Notes: generated from the letters alone by a model not told the origin. Counted from the stretch's first letter, positions 1 through 7,961 are shown. The stretch: 15,977 nucleotides of DNA from Candidatus Kuenenbacteria bacterium CG08_land_8_20_14_0_20_37_23 (GCA_002778965.1 PEXX01000043.1:1-15977), one strand, 5' to 3'. Made by a program: numbers and translations.

Positions 1-18
1 TTATTTTATTCATTTTTT

Positions 19-1011
19 ATGGATTTCAAATGGCCTGTTATTGGACACAAAAAAATTATTGATTATCTTCAGAATATAATTTTACAGAATAGGGTTAATC
101 ATGGTTATTTATTTTACGGTCAGAGCGGACTTGGCAAGTGCATGGTGGCGGAGTATTTTGCGCGCAGTCTTTTTTGTTTATCAGACAATATTAGGCCGTG
201 TGGCGCGTGCAGTCATTGCGTGCAGCTTGAAAAGGGTATTCACGCTGACGTGATTTATCTTCGTCGCGACGAGGAGAAGAAGAATATAGCGATTGAACAG
301 GTTCGCGAGGCGAGAGAGAAACTACAACGCGGATCATTTCTGAATTCATACAAGATGGTGATTGTTGAAGATTTAAACGCGTTTTCATCTTCAGCTTGCA
401 GCGCTATCCTGAAAATACTTGAGGAACCCGCAGGTAAGACCGTTTTTTTGTTTATTGCTAAAAACTTGGCGAATATCCCAAAAACGATTATTTCGCGCGT
501 GCACGCAATAGAATTTTTGCCGGTGGCCGTGTCTGAAATTGAAAAGTATTTGATCGGCGCTGGCGAAACAAAAGAACAAGCCTATGAATTATCACGATTG
601 TCAGCTGGTTTTCCTAGCAAGATCATCAATTTTGCTAGGCATAAGCAGGCGCTAGTTGATAAAAAAGAAAAGATAAGACAAATAATTTCGGATTTACTCG
701 GTGATCTCAATGATAGGTTTGATCTTGTTGAGAGATTAGCCGGACAAAATAAATCAGAGCGCGCGAGAATAGACGCTGATAATTTTCTTGATGATTTATT
801 GATTCTTGTGCGCGACTGTTTTTTGTTAAAAAATATGTGTGCTGACAAAATCGCGAATGTCTGGCTTGGCGACGTGCTGGTTGATATATGCGGCAAGTAT
901 GATAATATAAGGCTGGTAGCAATTCTAGAAAAAATAAAAAAGACGCAAGAAGATATCGCGAAAAACGTGAATTTGAAACTTGCGTTGGAGAATTTGATGT
1001 TTGAATTTTAA
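19..1011 (+). CDS. holB: DNA polymerase III delta' subunit (clamp loader AAA+ ATPase-like)
   Basis: The protein (330 aa) is the delta' component of the clamp loader, which opens the beta sliding clamp and loads it onto primed DNA. Visible features are an N-terminal AAA+ module with a Walker A loop GQSGLGKC at residues 34-41, a four-cysteine zinc site (C53, C61, C64, C67), a Walker-B-like strand VIVEDL at about 114-119, the LKILEEP segment, and an ISRV sequence at 158-161 in place of the usual SRC motif of clamp-loader subunits. The Cys-to-Val change in SRC is unusual; the arginine is kept. The C-terminal third is helical, as expected for the collar domain, and less conserved. Length is normal for HolB. 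The first ATG at 19 is preceded only by AT-rich sequence with no ribosome binding site. Its partner dnaX lies 10 kb downstream. A second DnaX paralogue is the alternative, but dnaX is clearly present elsewhere, so delta' is favoured. Confidence 0.88.
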   Translation: MDFKWPVIGHKKIIDYLQNIILQNRVNHGYLFYGQSGLGKCMVAEYFARSLFCLSDNIRPCGACSHCVQLEKGIHADVIYLRRDEEKKNIAIEQVREAREKLQRGSFLNSYKMVIVEDLNAFSSSACSAILKILEEPAGKTVFLFIAKNLANIPKTIISRVHAIEFLPVAVSEIEKYLIGAGETKEQAYELSRLSAGFPSKIINFARHKQALVDKKEKIRQIISDLLGDLNDRFDLVERLAGQNKSERARIDADNFLDDLLILVRDCFLLKNMCADKIANVWLGDVLVDICGKYDNIRLVAILEKIKKTQEDIAKNVNLKLALENLMFEF

Positions 1012-1053
1012 TGGCCTAAACGAGAAAATATAAAAATATATAAAAATAATAGT

Positions 1054-2100
1054 ATGAGCAATAAATTTTTTTTAGTGATCGCGTGTGCAGGAATTTTGGC
1101 GCTATTGCCAGGTTGTTCTTTGTTATCTATTAAAGACGGCGGCCTTGGCGCAAACGGCGGCAAGGGAATTTTTTTTAGCAGCGACAGAGGCGCGAATTGG
1201 CAGGAAAGGAATAATTTAGCGAGTAGTAATGAGAAAATTAATAAAGCGAATATTCATAAATTAAATTTTGATTTTAAAGATAGCAGAATTTTATATGCAG
1301 GAACAGACAAAGGGCTTTATTACAGTGACGACAGCGCTGTTAGTTGGCAAATAATATTTGCCAATATTAATATTGATGATTTTGAGATCAGTCCAAATAC
1401 GCGCGGTATTATTTATGTGATTTCTGGAAATGGATTACACAAGACAGTTGACAACGGCAAAAATTGGAATCTAGTTTATACGGAGACAGAGCCAGGTGCG
1501 CGCTTGGAAGATGTTCGCGTCAGTCATTTTGATACCAGCAGAGTATATATATTGAACAGCAACGGGCTTCTTATACGCAGTACGGACTGGGGTGACAGCT
1601 GGAAGTTTTTATATGATTTTAATGTAAATACTGATGAGTTATATATTAATCCCAAAAACAGTCTGGAAATGTACGTGCACGCCCAAGATGGGCTTTACCA
1701 AACAAAAGACGAGGGAATTAATTGGAATGAGATAATAAGGGGGCAGAGTGAATATTTTTCAGGGATAGAAGAGCATAAAGATTTATTTTTTTCTTTAAAG
1801 AGTAACAACATTTATTATTTATCAAGATATGGACTGTTAAAAAGCGCGGATCGGGGCAGTTCATGGAAAGAAATCAAGCTGATTTCTTCGGCGAACAGCG
1901 TTGATATAAAAATAATCGCGCTTAACCCCAAAAATGATGATGAGATATATTATGTAGTCAACAATATTTTATATCATACTTTTGATGGAGGATTTAATTG
2001 GCAGACAAAAGTTTTGCCGGTTAACGATAAAATTTTTGTCAGCCAGCTGTTAGTTGATTTCTATGATCCTAACAATTTATATATTGGATTGTCACGATAA
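1054..2100 (+). CDS. Secreted lipoprotein with seven Asp-box (BNR/YCF48-like) repeats
   Basis: The N-terminus (348 aa protein) is a lipoprotein signal peptide: a short charged start, a hydrophobic core at residues 5-18 and the lipobox LPGC with lipidated Cys21. After this come seven copies of an Asp-box-like motif (G-[IL]-x-x-[ST]-x-D-x-G-x-x-W) at about residues 38-50, 87-99, 127-139, 171-183, 213-225, 260-272 and 305-317, spaced roughly 40-50 residues apart. Several repeats are followed by a stretch resembling NP-x-x-x-x-x-[IL]-Y, the pattern of a beta-propeller such as YCF48/HCF136, sortilin or BNR-repeat proteins. The protein is therefore probably an outer-face membrane-anchored propeller that binds a protein or glycan. 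No catalytic residues of sialidases are evident. It sits 42 nt after holB and 83 nt before frr, without obvious functional links. The exact role is unknown; propeller fold and lipidation are well supported. Confidence 0.8.
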   Translation: MSNKFFLVIACAGILALLPGCSLLSIKDGGLGANGGKGIFFSSDRGANWQERNNLASSNEKINKANIHKLNFDFKDSRILYAGTDKGLYYSDDSAVSWQIIFANINIDDFEISPNTRGIIYVISGNGLHKTVDNGKNWNLVYTETEPGARLEDVRVSHFDTSRVYILNSNGLLIRSTDWGDSWKFLYDFNVNTDELYINPKNSLEMYVHAQDGLYQTKDEGINWNEIIRGQSEYFSGIEEHKDLFFSLKSNNIYYLSRYGLLKSADRGSSWKEIKLISSANSVDIKIIALNPKNDDEIYYVVNNILYHTFDGGFNWQTKVLPVNDKIFVSQLLVDFYDPNNLYIGLSR

Positions 2101-2183
2101 ACACTCAATAATTCTCAATTAACATATTATAAGAGCAAAAATATTTTTAGGCGATATGGATTATAAATTAATTTTTGTGTTTT

Positions 2184-2729
2184 ATGGAATTAAGCCAAAA
2201 ACAAGAAAATTTTGACAAAGTTATTGAGCATACAAAACAGGAATTGGCGTCAATAAGAACAAACAGAGCGGCCCCAGCAATGATTGAGAATTTACCAGTA
2301 GAGATATATGGGTCTAGGATGCCATTAATTCAGATAGCAAGTATTCAGGTTCCAGAACCCAAGATGCTGACTGTTGAGCCTTGGGATAAAAGTATTATCA
2401 AAGACGTGGAAAAAGCGATTCAAACAGCGAGTCTTGGTTTGTCAGTTTCAAACGAAGGTAATTTTTTGCGCATTATAGTACCTCCGATGACGGAAGAAAC
2501 TCGCAAAGAGTTAATAAAACTTTTGCACCACAAACTTGAAACAAGCCGGCAAGCGATGCGCAGGACGCGCGATGATATCAAGAATGATATTATCAAAGCA
2601 GAGAAAGACAAAGAAATATCATCTGACGAAAAATATAGATTGATTGAAAAACTTGACGAGATCGCAGGAGATTATAATGAAAAAATCAAAGAGATTGGAG
2701 AGAAGAAAGAGGTGGAGATTAAATTATAA
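2184..2729 (+). CDS. frr: Ribosome recycling factor
   Basis: RRF works with EF-G to split post-termination ribosomes. The 181-residue protein begins MELSQKQENF and carries the hallmark helix segment SIRTNRA near residue 25, the beta domain with PVEIYGS and VPEPKMLTVEPWDKS, and the LRIIVPPMTEETRKEL block leading into the long C-terminal helices rich in Lys and Glu. The length matches the family (about 185 aa). An upstream in-frame TTG at 2175 would add MCF, but the ATG at 2184 fits family length and start context better. The leader is purely AT-rich with no Shine-Dalgarno. rseP starts 16 nt after the stop, so the two are probably co-transcribed. Confidence 0.96.
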   Translation: MELSQKQENFDKVIEHTKQELASIRTNRAAPAMIENLPVEIYGSRMPLIQIASIQVPEPKMLTVEPWDKSIIKDVEKAIQTASLGLSVSNEGNFLRIIVPPMTEETRKELIKLLHHKLETSRQAMRRTRDDIKNDIIKAEKDKEISSDEKYRLIEKLDEIAGDYNEKIKEIGEKKEVEIKL

Positions 2730-2745
2730 TTAGAAATTATTATAT

Positions 2746-3915
2746 ATGCTTATCACAGTCATAATATTTATAATTATTCTTGGTGTCCTTATTGTGGCGC
2801 ATGAATTGGGGCATTTTACGACTGCTCGAATTTTTAAAGTTAAAGCGGAAGAATTTGGTTTTGGCTATCCGCCGAGGATTTTTGGATTTGTGAGAAAAAA
2901 CGATACTGGCCAATGGGAAAAAGTCGGCAGGAAAGATGATACGACTGGTTATAAAAAAACTGTGTGGTCGCTTAATTGGCTGCCATTTGGCGGTTTTGTG
3001 AAAATAAAGGGTGAAGATGGCCAAGGTAAAAATGAGACAGACAGTTTTGGATGCAAACCGATTTGGCAGAGATTTATAATTCTTTTTGCCGGAGTATTTA
3101 TGAATTTTATTTTATGTTTCGTTTTGCTTTCAATTGGATTTATGGCTGGCATCCCAACGATGGTTGATGATACTCTTGATCCAGGTCTGAATGCGCGCGA
3201 AGAAAAAATACAGATTATTTCAGTCAGTGAATATTCTCCTGCAAGTGAAATTGGTTTGCGCTTGGGAGATGTGATTTTGAAGATTGACGATGAAGAAATC
3301 AAAAGCATAAGACAAGTTCAGGAGATAATAAGCAAAAGCGAAGGCAAGGAAATTAGGATTGTTTTTTTTGGAGCGAACGGCGAAGAGACAAAGAGTTTGC
3401 TGCCAAGAGTAATTAGAAATGATTTTGGCAAATATGAAATTGGCGTTGGTCTCGTAAAAACCGCGATAGTTTCATATCCTTGGTATAGCGCAATTTATAA
3501 AGGGGCAGAGCAGACGCTTGGCTTAACAATCGCGATATCAAAAGCTTTTTGCAATATAATATCCGATCTTTTTATGGGTAAAGGAGCGCAGGTTGATGTC
3601 GCCGGACCAGTTGGAATTGCTGTTTTGACTGGGCAAGTTATACAGCTTGGTTGGTTGTATGTGTTGCAATTTACAGCACTTTTATCAGTTAATCTTGCGA
3701 TAATCAATATTTTGCCAATTCCAGGACTTGATGGCGGAAGAATAATTTTTTTAATAATTGAAAAGATAAAAGGCGCTCCAATCAAACAAAAAATAGAAGG
3801 CGCTGTTAATCAAATCGGATTTTTTTTTATTCTATGCATAATGGTGCTGGTTATTTTTAAGGATCTGCGGACATATGGTAGCAGTATATGGAATGCGATT
3901 GCTGGAATATTTTGA
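2746..3915 (+). CDS. rseP: RseP/site-2 family intramembrane zinc metalloprotease
   Basis: This 389-residue membrane protein is a site-2 protease that cuts transmembrane substrates such as anti-sigma factors or leftover signal peptides. The first membrane helix holds the zinc motif HELGH (H19, E20, H23). It is followed by a membrane-associated loop (FGFGYPPRIFG), a second hydrophobic stretch around residues 108-135, a single PDZ domain at roughly 155-225, the conserved AGPVGIA segment at 286-292, and a third helix carrying the catalytic aspartate motif GLDGGR (D329). A last hydrophobic helix lies near 357-372. E. coli RseP has two PDZ domains; one PDZ is common elsewhere. The gene lies between frr and proS, as in many bacteria, but without the usual uppS, cdsA and dxr. 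No sigma/anti-sigma pair is visible here, so the substrate cannot be named. Confidence 0.93.
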   Translation: MLITVIIFIIILGVLIVAHELGHFTTARIFKVKAEEFGFGYPPRIFGFVRKNDTGQWEKVGRKDDTTGYKKTVWSLNWLPFGGFVKIKGEDGQGKNETDSFGCKPIWQRFIILFAGVFMNFILCFVLLSIGFMAGIPTMVDDTLDPGLNAREEKIQIISVSEYSPASEIGLRLGDVILKIDDEEIKSIRQVQEIISKSEGKEIRIVFFGANGEETKSLLPRVIRNDFGKYEIGVGLVKTAIVSYPWYSAIYKGAEQTLGLTIAISKAFCNIISDLFMGKGAQVDVAGPVGIAVLTGQVIQLGWLYVLQFTALLSVNLAIINILPIPGLDGGRIIFLIIEKIKGAPIKQKIEGAVNQIGFFFILCIMVLVIFKDLRTYGSSIWNAIAGIF

Positions 3916-3943
3916 CAGCTACTAATTAAATTTTAGATGTTTT

Positions 3944-5179
3944 ATGAAACAATCGGAACTTTTTACAAAAACTAAAAAAGAATATGCGAAAGGCGAAACC
4001 TCTACAAATGCCAAGTTGCTGATAAAGGCCGGTTATATTGATAAGCTTATGGCTGGAGTTTATACTTTTTTGCCTTTGGGGTTGAAAGTATTGAATAAAG
4101 TTGAGAATATTATTCGCGACGAGATGAATGCCATTGGCTGTCAGGAAATTTTGATGCCCGTTATTCAGCCGAAAGAAAACTGGGTAACAACAAACCGATG
4201 GACGGATATGAGTGATATTCTTTTTAAACTGGAAGGCGTGCGCGGAAGTGAATTCGCCTTGGGGCCCACTCATGAGGAAATTGTTACGCCATTGGTCAAG
4301 CAATTTGTTTTTTCTTATAAAGATTTACCATTTGCAGTTTATCAAATCCAGAGCAAATTTAGAAACGAAGCGCGCGCCAAATCCGGGTTACTTCGCGGTC
4401 GTGAGTTTAGGATGAAAGATGTTTATTCATTTCACGCAGACGAGAAAGATCTGGAAGATTTTTATGAACGCATGTCCAAGTCTTATGAAAAAGTTTGGCA
4501 ACGATTATCATTAGACAATATTACTTACAAAATTTTTGCTTCCGGCGGTAGCTTTTCCAAGTATTCCCACGAATATCAGACGATCTGCGACAGCGGCGAA
4601 GATGAAATTTATCTTTGTGAAAAATGCCGTTTAGGTATAAACAATGAAATTATTTTTGACCAAGATTCCTGCCCTAAGTGCGGCAACAAAAAATTGATTA
4701 AAAAAAACGGAATTGAAGTTGGTAATATTTTTCAGCTAAAAACAAAATATTCCAAATCGTTCAACCTTGTTTATCAGGATAAAAAAGGGGACAATAATCT
4801 TGTGCAAATGGGCTGTTATGGCATTGGTCCATCGCGCATAGTTGGCGCTTTGGTAGAAGTTTTTCATGATAATAAGGGCATTCTTTGGCCTGATGCGGTT
4901 GCGCCGTTTCAATATCATTTGATAAATTTGTCAAAAAGCAATAGCGTAGAAAAACAGGCGGAGTATATTTATCAGAGATTATTGTCAAAAGGCGAAGAGG
5001 TGCTATTTGACGATAGGGATAACGTGAGTTTTGGTGAAAAATTGAAAGACGCCGATTTGATCGGCGTACCTTGTAGATTAGTGATATCGGACAAGACAGA
5101 TGGACGAATTGAAGTGAAAAAAAGAAATGAAAAGTATGCGAAGTTGGCTGGTATTGATGATTGGTTGAGTATAAATTGA
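3944..5179 (+). CDS. proS: Prolyl-tRNA synthetase, short form lacking the editing insert
   Basis: This class II synthetase charges tRNA-Pro with proline. Visible in order: an N-terminal region beginning MKQSELFTKT, class II motif 2 in FRNEARAKSGLLRGREF (about 139-156), a short cysteine-rich insert with C225, C228, C243 and C246, the GIEVGNIFQLKTKYS block (256-270), motif 3 in GCYGIGPSRIVGALVE (290-305), and a C-terminal anticodon-binding domain from about 325. At 411 aa it is some 160 residues shorter than E. coli ProRS. The missing part is the YbaK-like INS domain, which hydrolyses Ala-tRNA-Pro. The four cysteines look like a small zinc ribbon occupying that place. Known short ProRS forms exist in mitochondria and some bacteria. 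The start at 3944 has no ribosome binding site. It is separated from rseP by 28 nt and from mreB by 50 nt. Confidence 0.95.
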   Translation: MKQSELFTKTKKEYAKGETSTNAKLLIKAGYIDKLMAGVYTFLPLGLKVLNKVENIIRDEMNAIGCQEILMPVIQPKENWVTTNRWTDMSDILFKLEGVRGSEFALGPTHEEIVTPLVKQFVFSYKDLPFAVYQIQSKFRNEARAKSGLLRGREFRMKDVYSFHADEKDLEDFYERMSKSYEKVWQRLSLDNITYKIFASGGSFSKYSHEYQTICDSGEDEIYLCEKCRLGINNEIIFDQDSCPKCGNKKLIKKNGIEVGNIFQLKTKYSKSFNLVYQDKKGDNNLVQMGCYGIGPSRIVGALVEVFHDNKGILWPDAVAPFQYHLINLSKSNSVEKQAEYIYQRLLSKGEEVLFDDRDNVSFGEKLKDADLIGVPCRLVISDKTDGRIEVKKRNEKYAKLAGIDDWLSIN

Positions 5180-5229
5180 TTAGATATGCCACTTTGTTTA
5201 AATAAAATATGGAAATATAGAATTTATTT

Positions 5230-6270
5230 ATGTTTAAAAAATTTTTTCCAAAATTAATTCGCGATATAGGAATTGACCTAGGCACGACAAATACCTTGAT
5301 TTACATTAAGGACAGAGGGATTGTTATCAATGAGCCGTCCGTCGTGGCTATTAATACAAGGAATGATCAGATCATAGCCGTTGGAGATGACGCTAAAAAA
5401 ATGGTTGGCAAGACTCCGAGTCATATTATCGCGGTCAAGCCTTTGGTAGATGGAGTGATCTCGGATTTCGAGGTTACTGAAAAAATGCTGAAATATTTCA
5501 TGAATAAAATTTTAAGTGATAAGTTCGGCTTGTTCGGCGTCAAGCCAAGAGTAGTGATTGGTATTCCCCTAGACGTGACTGAAGTTGAGAGAAAAGCTGT
5601 TGAAGATACAGCGCTTGGAGCAGGGGCAAGAGAAGTCTTTTTAGTTGAAGAGCCTATGGCGGCTGCGATTGGAGCGAGGATGCCGGTGCAAGACTCAACT
5701 GGAAATTTGATTGTTGATATTGGCGGCGGTACAACCCAAATAGCAGTTATTTCACTTTCCGGAGTTGTAACATGGAAATCTATCCGTGTTGCAGGAGACG
5801 TTTTGGATAAGAATATTGCCCAATACATCAGGGAAAAATTTAATTTATTGATTGGCGATATTACAGCGGAGCAGATAAAAATAAAAATTAGTTCTGTTTT
5901 TCCCAGTGAGAAGACATTAGAGATGCCGGTCAGCGGACGCGATTTGGTAAATGGCCTGCCGAGAGAAATTATTATTTCCGACGTTGAAGTAAGAGACGCT
6001 ATTTCCAGATCCGTAAAAACAATAGTTGCGAGCATTAAAAACGTGATTGAATCTACTCCGCCTGAATTAGTGGCTGATATTTACAGACGTGGAGTAGTGC
6101 TTTCTGGAGGAGGAGCGTTACTCAAGGGTCTTGATACTTTGGTGCGCCAGGAAACCAAAATTCCTGTAACAATCATTGACGATCCCTTGACTTCAGTAGT
6201 TAGAGGAGCCGGGCTCATACTTGAGGACATTGTGGGATTGGAAGATGTGCTCATACCTTCAGCCAGATAG
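5230..6270 (+). CDS. mreB: Rod-shape-determining actin homologue MreB
   Basis: MreB (346 aa) polymerises under the inner membrane and guides peptidoglycan synthesis along the side wall. The sequence starts with a short amphipathic, Lys/Phe-rich segment (MFKKFFPKLI) suited to membrane binding. It continues with phosphate-1 loop DIGIDLGTTNT (12-22), connect-1 around VKPLVDGVISDF (69-80), phosphate-2 IVDIGGGTTQ (161-170) and the adenosine motif GVVLSGGGALLKG (288-300). Length is that of a typical MreB. It opens the mreBCD-mrdA cluster. The leader 5180-5229 contains TTGTTT and TATAGA 16 nt apart, too weak to call a promoter. No Shine-Dalgarno is seen. Confidence 0.96.
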   Translation: MFKKFFPKLIRDIGIDLGTTNTLIYIKDRGIVINEPSVVAINTRNDQIIAVGDDAKKMVGKTPSHIIAVKPLVDGVISDFEVTEKMLKYFMNKILSDKFGLFGVKPRVVIGIPLDVTEVERKAVEDTALGAGAREVFLVEEPMAAAIGARMPVQDSTGNLIVDIGGGTTQIAVISLSGVVTWKSIRVAGDVLDKNIAQYIREKFNLLIGDITAEQIKIKISSVFPSEKTLEMPVSGRDLVNGLPREIIISDVEVRDAISRSVKTIVASIKNVIESTPPELVADIYRRGVVLSGGGALLKGLDTLVRQETKIPVTIIDDPLTSVVRGAGLILEDIVGLEDVLIPSAR

Positions 6271-6316
6271 GCTGTTGTTTGATGTAAAAAATACTTTTTT
6301 AACAAATAACAATCTT

Positions 6317-7129
6317 ATGCGAAAGATAAGCATCACCAATTGGAGTATTGCGGTAGTAATGATTGTCCTCCTATTTTTAATCGCTCACTATTTTGGTTTT
6401 TCAGGATTGACTGAAAAATATGTGGTGGATCTTTTTAGCCCGGTTGAGAGATTTTTGATATTCGCGTCAGGCAGTTTGTCTGACTGGTTCGGCTTTTATT
6501 TGGTAAAAGATGATTTGCAGACTGCAAATGACGAACTGAATAAAAAAGTAATCGGATTGGCGAGAAAAACGATTGGATATAAAATTTTAGAGGAGGAAAA
6601 TAAAGCGCTGAAGGAAAAGATAAATTTTATTGACGATTACAAATATAATTATATAACCGCCAGAGTATTGGGCAGGAGTCTAAATTATGAAATTAATGAT
6701 ATTTTGATTGACAAGGGTCTTGAAGACGGCATTGAAGACGGACTGGCGGTGGTATATTCCGAAGGGGTTATAATCGGCAAGACGGTGGATACAAGTGTAA
6801 ATTTGTCTCACATAAGGCTGTTGTATGACAATAGAAGCAATTTGGCCGCGATTGTAGCTGGGATAGGATCAAATTTAGGCTTGGCGCACGGAGAACGTAA
6901 TATGAATATTAAAATAGATATGTTGCCGAAAGACGCTAAAATTGAGATAGGCGACATGGTTGGCACATCAGGGCTGGAACGCGATATTCCAGAGGGCCTT
7001 TTAATCGGTGAGATTGTCAAAATAACGAATGAAGATGAAAAATTATGGCAAGAGGCAATTGTTCGGCCGTTTGTTGATTATGACGAGGTAAGACTCGTGA
7101 CCGTGATTTTGCCAGAAAGCGCAGATTGA
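6317..7129 (+). CDS. mreC: Cell-shape-determining protein MreC
   Basis: MreC (270 aa) is the bitopic scaffold linking cytoplasmic MreB to periplasmic cell-wall synthases, including PBP2. The ATG at 6317 gives the expected layout: a short basic N-terminus, one membrane helix at about residues 9-27, a coiled coil around 65-105 rich in Glu, Lys and Leu, then the beta-rich periplasmic domain with family-like features such as ITARVLGRS, DILIDKGLEDGIEDGLAVV, GVIIGK and GDMVGTSGLERDIPEGLLIGEI. The open frame extends further upstream to an ATG at 6221 inside mreB, but that would add 32 residues before the membrane anchor and is rejected. The stop TGA lies 6 bp before the inverted-repeat element at 7136, and the last codons share a 12-bp sequence (7116-7127) with the inside of that element (7198-7209). 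Confidence 0.92.
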   Translation: MRKISITNWSIAVVMIVLLFLIAHYFGFSGLTEKYVVDLFSPVERFLIFASGSLSDWFGFYLVKDDLQTANDELNKKVIGLARKTIGYKILEEENKALKEKINFIDDYKYNYITARVLGRSLNYEINDILIDKGLEDGIEDGLAVVYSEGVIIGKTVDTSVNLSHIRLLYDNRSNLAAIVAGIGSNLGLAHGERNMNIKIDMLPKDAKIEIGDMVGTSGLERDIPEGLLIGEIVKITNEDEKLWQEAIVRPFVDYDEVRLVTVILPESAD

Positions 7130-7135
7130 CGGATT

Positions 7136-7243
7136 TAGGACTTTCGCGTTTGGATGCAGATTGAGGCAAAACCGAGCAACGAGCGAATAGTAAGCGAAAA
7201 GCGCAGATTTTAATGAAAAAATGCGCCAAACGCGGAAGTCCTA
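7136..7243. mobile_element. MITE-like element with 18-bp terminal inverted repeats and 5-bp target duplication
   Basis: The left end TAGGACTTTCGCGTTTGG (7136-7153) is the inverse complement of the right end CCAAACGCGGAAGTCCTA (7226-7243) at 17 of 18 positions; the one difference is a G-T pair. The element is flanked directly by GGATT on both sides (7131-7135 and 7244-7248), as left by a transposase with 5-bp staggered cuts. The interior (72 bp) has no gene and contains GCAGATT twice (7156-7162 and 7203-7209). A third copy lies at the end of mreC (7121-7127). It is too short to encode a transposase, so it would be non-autonomous. As RNA it could fold into a long hairpin within the mreC-mreD transcript. 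No second exact copy is present in the window, so mobility is inferred. Confidence 0.6.
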
Positions 7244-7314
7244 GGATTATAATTAAAGTGTAGGTCATTGCTATGCAATGCCCGTTTAATCTTTTTAATC
7301 AAAAAGCTTAAACT

Positions 7315-7839
7315 ATGTTGAGATTCTTAATGGTTTTAATTTTTGGGATCGCAATATTAGCGGTTCAAACAGCCCTTTTGCCTGTGATAAGCGGCGGTAT
7401 GGCAAGCGCTATTAATTTGCCGCTTATTTTTTTTATTTTTGCGTCTGTTTTTTCATCAAGACAGTCAGTTTTAGCCCTGGCTGCTGTTTTGGGGTTATTG
7501 ATTGATATTTCAGCCAGTACTTTTTTTGGTTTTTTTATCTTAATTTTTATGGCAGAATTTTTAATTTTGAAATTTTTTCAGAATAACGTTTTGCGGAACA
7601 AAAATTTGTTCTCATTTTTAGCTTTAAACTGGCTTGGAATTTTTATATGGAAGGTTGTATATATTTTTCTTTTTTATGGCTGGCTTAAATTTCAAGTTTT
7701 TAATTTTAGCGAAGTGATTGATTGGAGATATTTGTTGTACGGCTTTTATGGATTTATTTGTCATACGTTGATAATATTAATTTTGTATGTGCTTCTGCCA
7801 GGATTTAAAAGAAGGCTGAATGATGATATTGTGAATTAA
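7315..7839 (+). CDS. mreD: Rod-shape-determining membrane protein MreD
   Basis: This 174-residue protein is almost entirely hydrophobic, with about five membrane-spanning segments, and is placed between mreC and the PBP2 gene. It has the MreD pattern of an N-terminal helix ending near a proline (TALLPVISGG), a segment with LGLLIDISAS that corresponds to the family's conserved G-L-x-x-D motif, and a helix-loop region with FFQNNVLRNKN. MreD is part of the elongation complex with MreC, RodA and PBP2. The start at 7315 is preceded by CTTAAACT without a Shine-Dalgarno. Identity rests on context plus topology as much as on sequence, because MreD is poorly conserved. Confidence 0.82.
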   Translation: MLRFLMVLIFGIAILAVQTALLPVISGGMASAINLPLIFFIFASVFSSRQSVLALAAVLGLLIDISASTFFGFFILIFMAEFLILKFFQNNVLRNKNLFSFLALNWLGIFIWKVVYIFLFYGWLKFQVFNFSEVIDWRYLLYGFYGFICHTLIILILYVLLPGFKRRLNDDIVN

Positions 7840-7861
7840 AGAGTTTCGTGTTTGGCCATAT

Positions 7862-7888
7862 TTTTGCGTCAAAAGTTGTGGCGCAAAA
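7862..7888 (+). other. Stable hairpin in the mreD-mrdA spacer
   Basis: TTTTGCGTCA (7862-7871) can pair with TGGCGCAAAA (7879-7888) over 10 bp, including one G-U, around a 7-nt loop. It is not followed by a T-run on the plus strand, so it is not a standard intrinsic terminator for mreD. It could be an mRNA stability or processing structure within the operon. The stretch just before it (7839-7854) resembles the inverted end of the element at 7136-7243 at about 13 of 16 bases. Confidence 0.4.
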
Positions 7889-7961
7889 CGCAGTAATATT
7901 CACAATATGACTTATTTTGATGGCGCGCGTGGTTAAACTATGCGACACTATTTTAATATTT

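Noticed and set aside
5194..5221. Promoter ahead of mreB (TTGTTT, 16 nt, TATAGA)
   Set aside because: Both boxes match the consensus at only about four of six bases in very AT-rich DNA.
6221..6316. Upstream start of mreC inside mreB
   Set aside because: It would put 32 unrelated residues before the membrane anchor and overlap mreB by 50 nt; the ATG at 6317 fits the family.
7917..7961. Upstream start of mrdA
   Set aside because: The added residues include a hydrophobic run (TILIF) unlike the usual PBP2 N-terminus; 7962 is preferred, though not proven.
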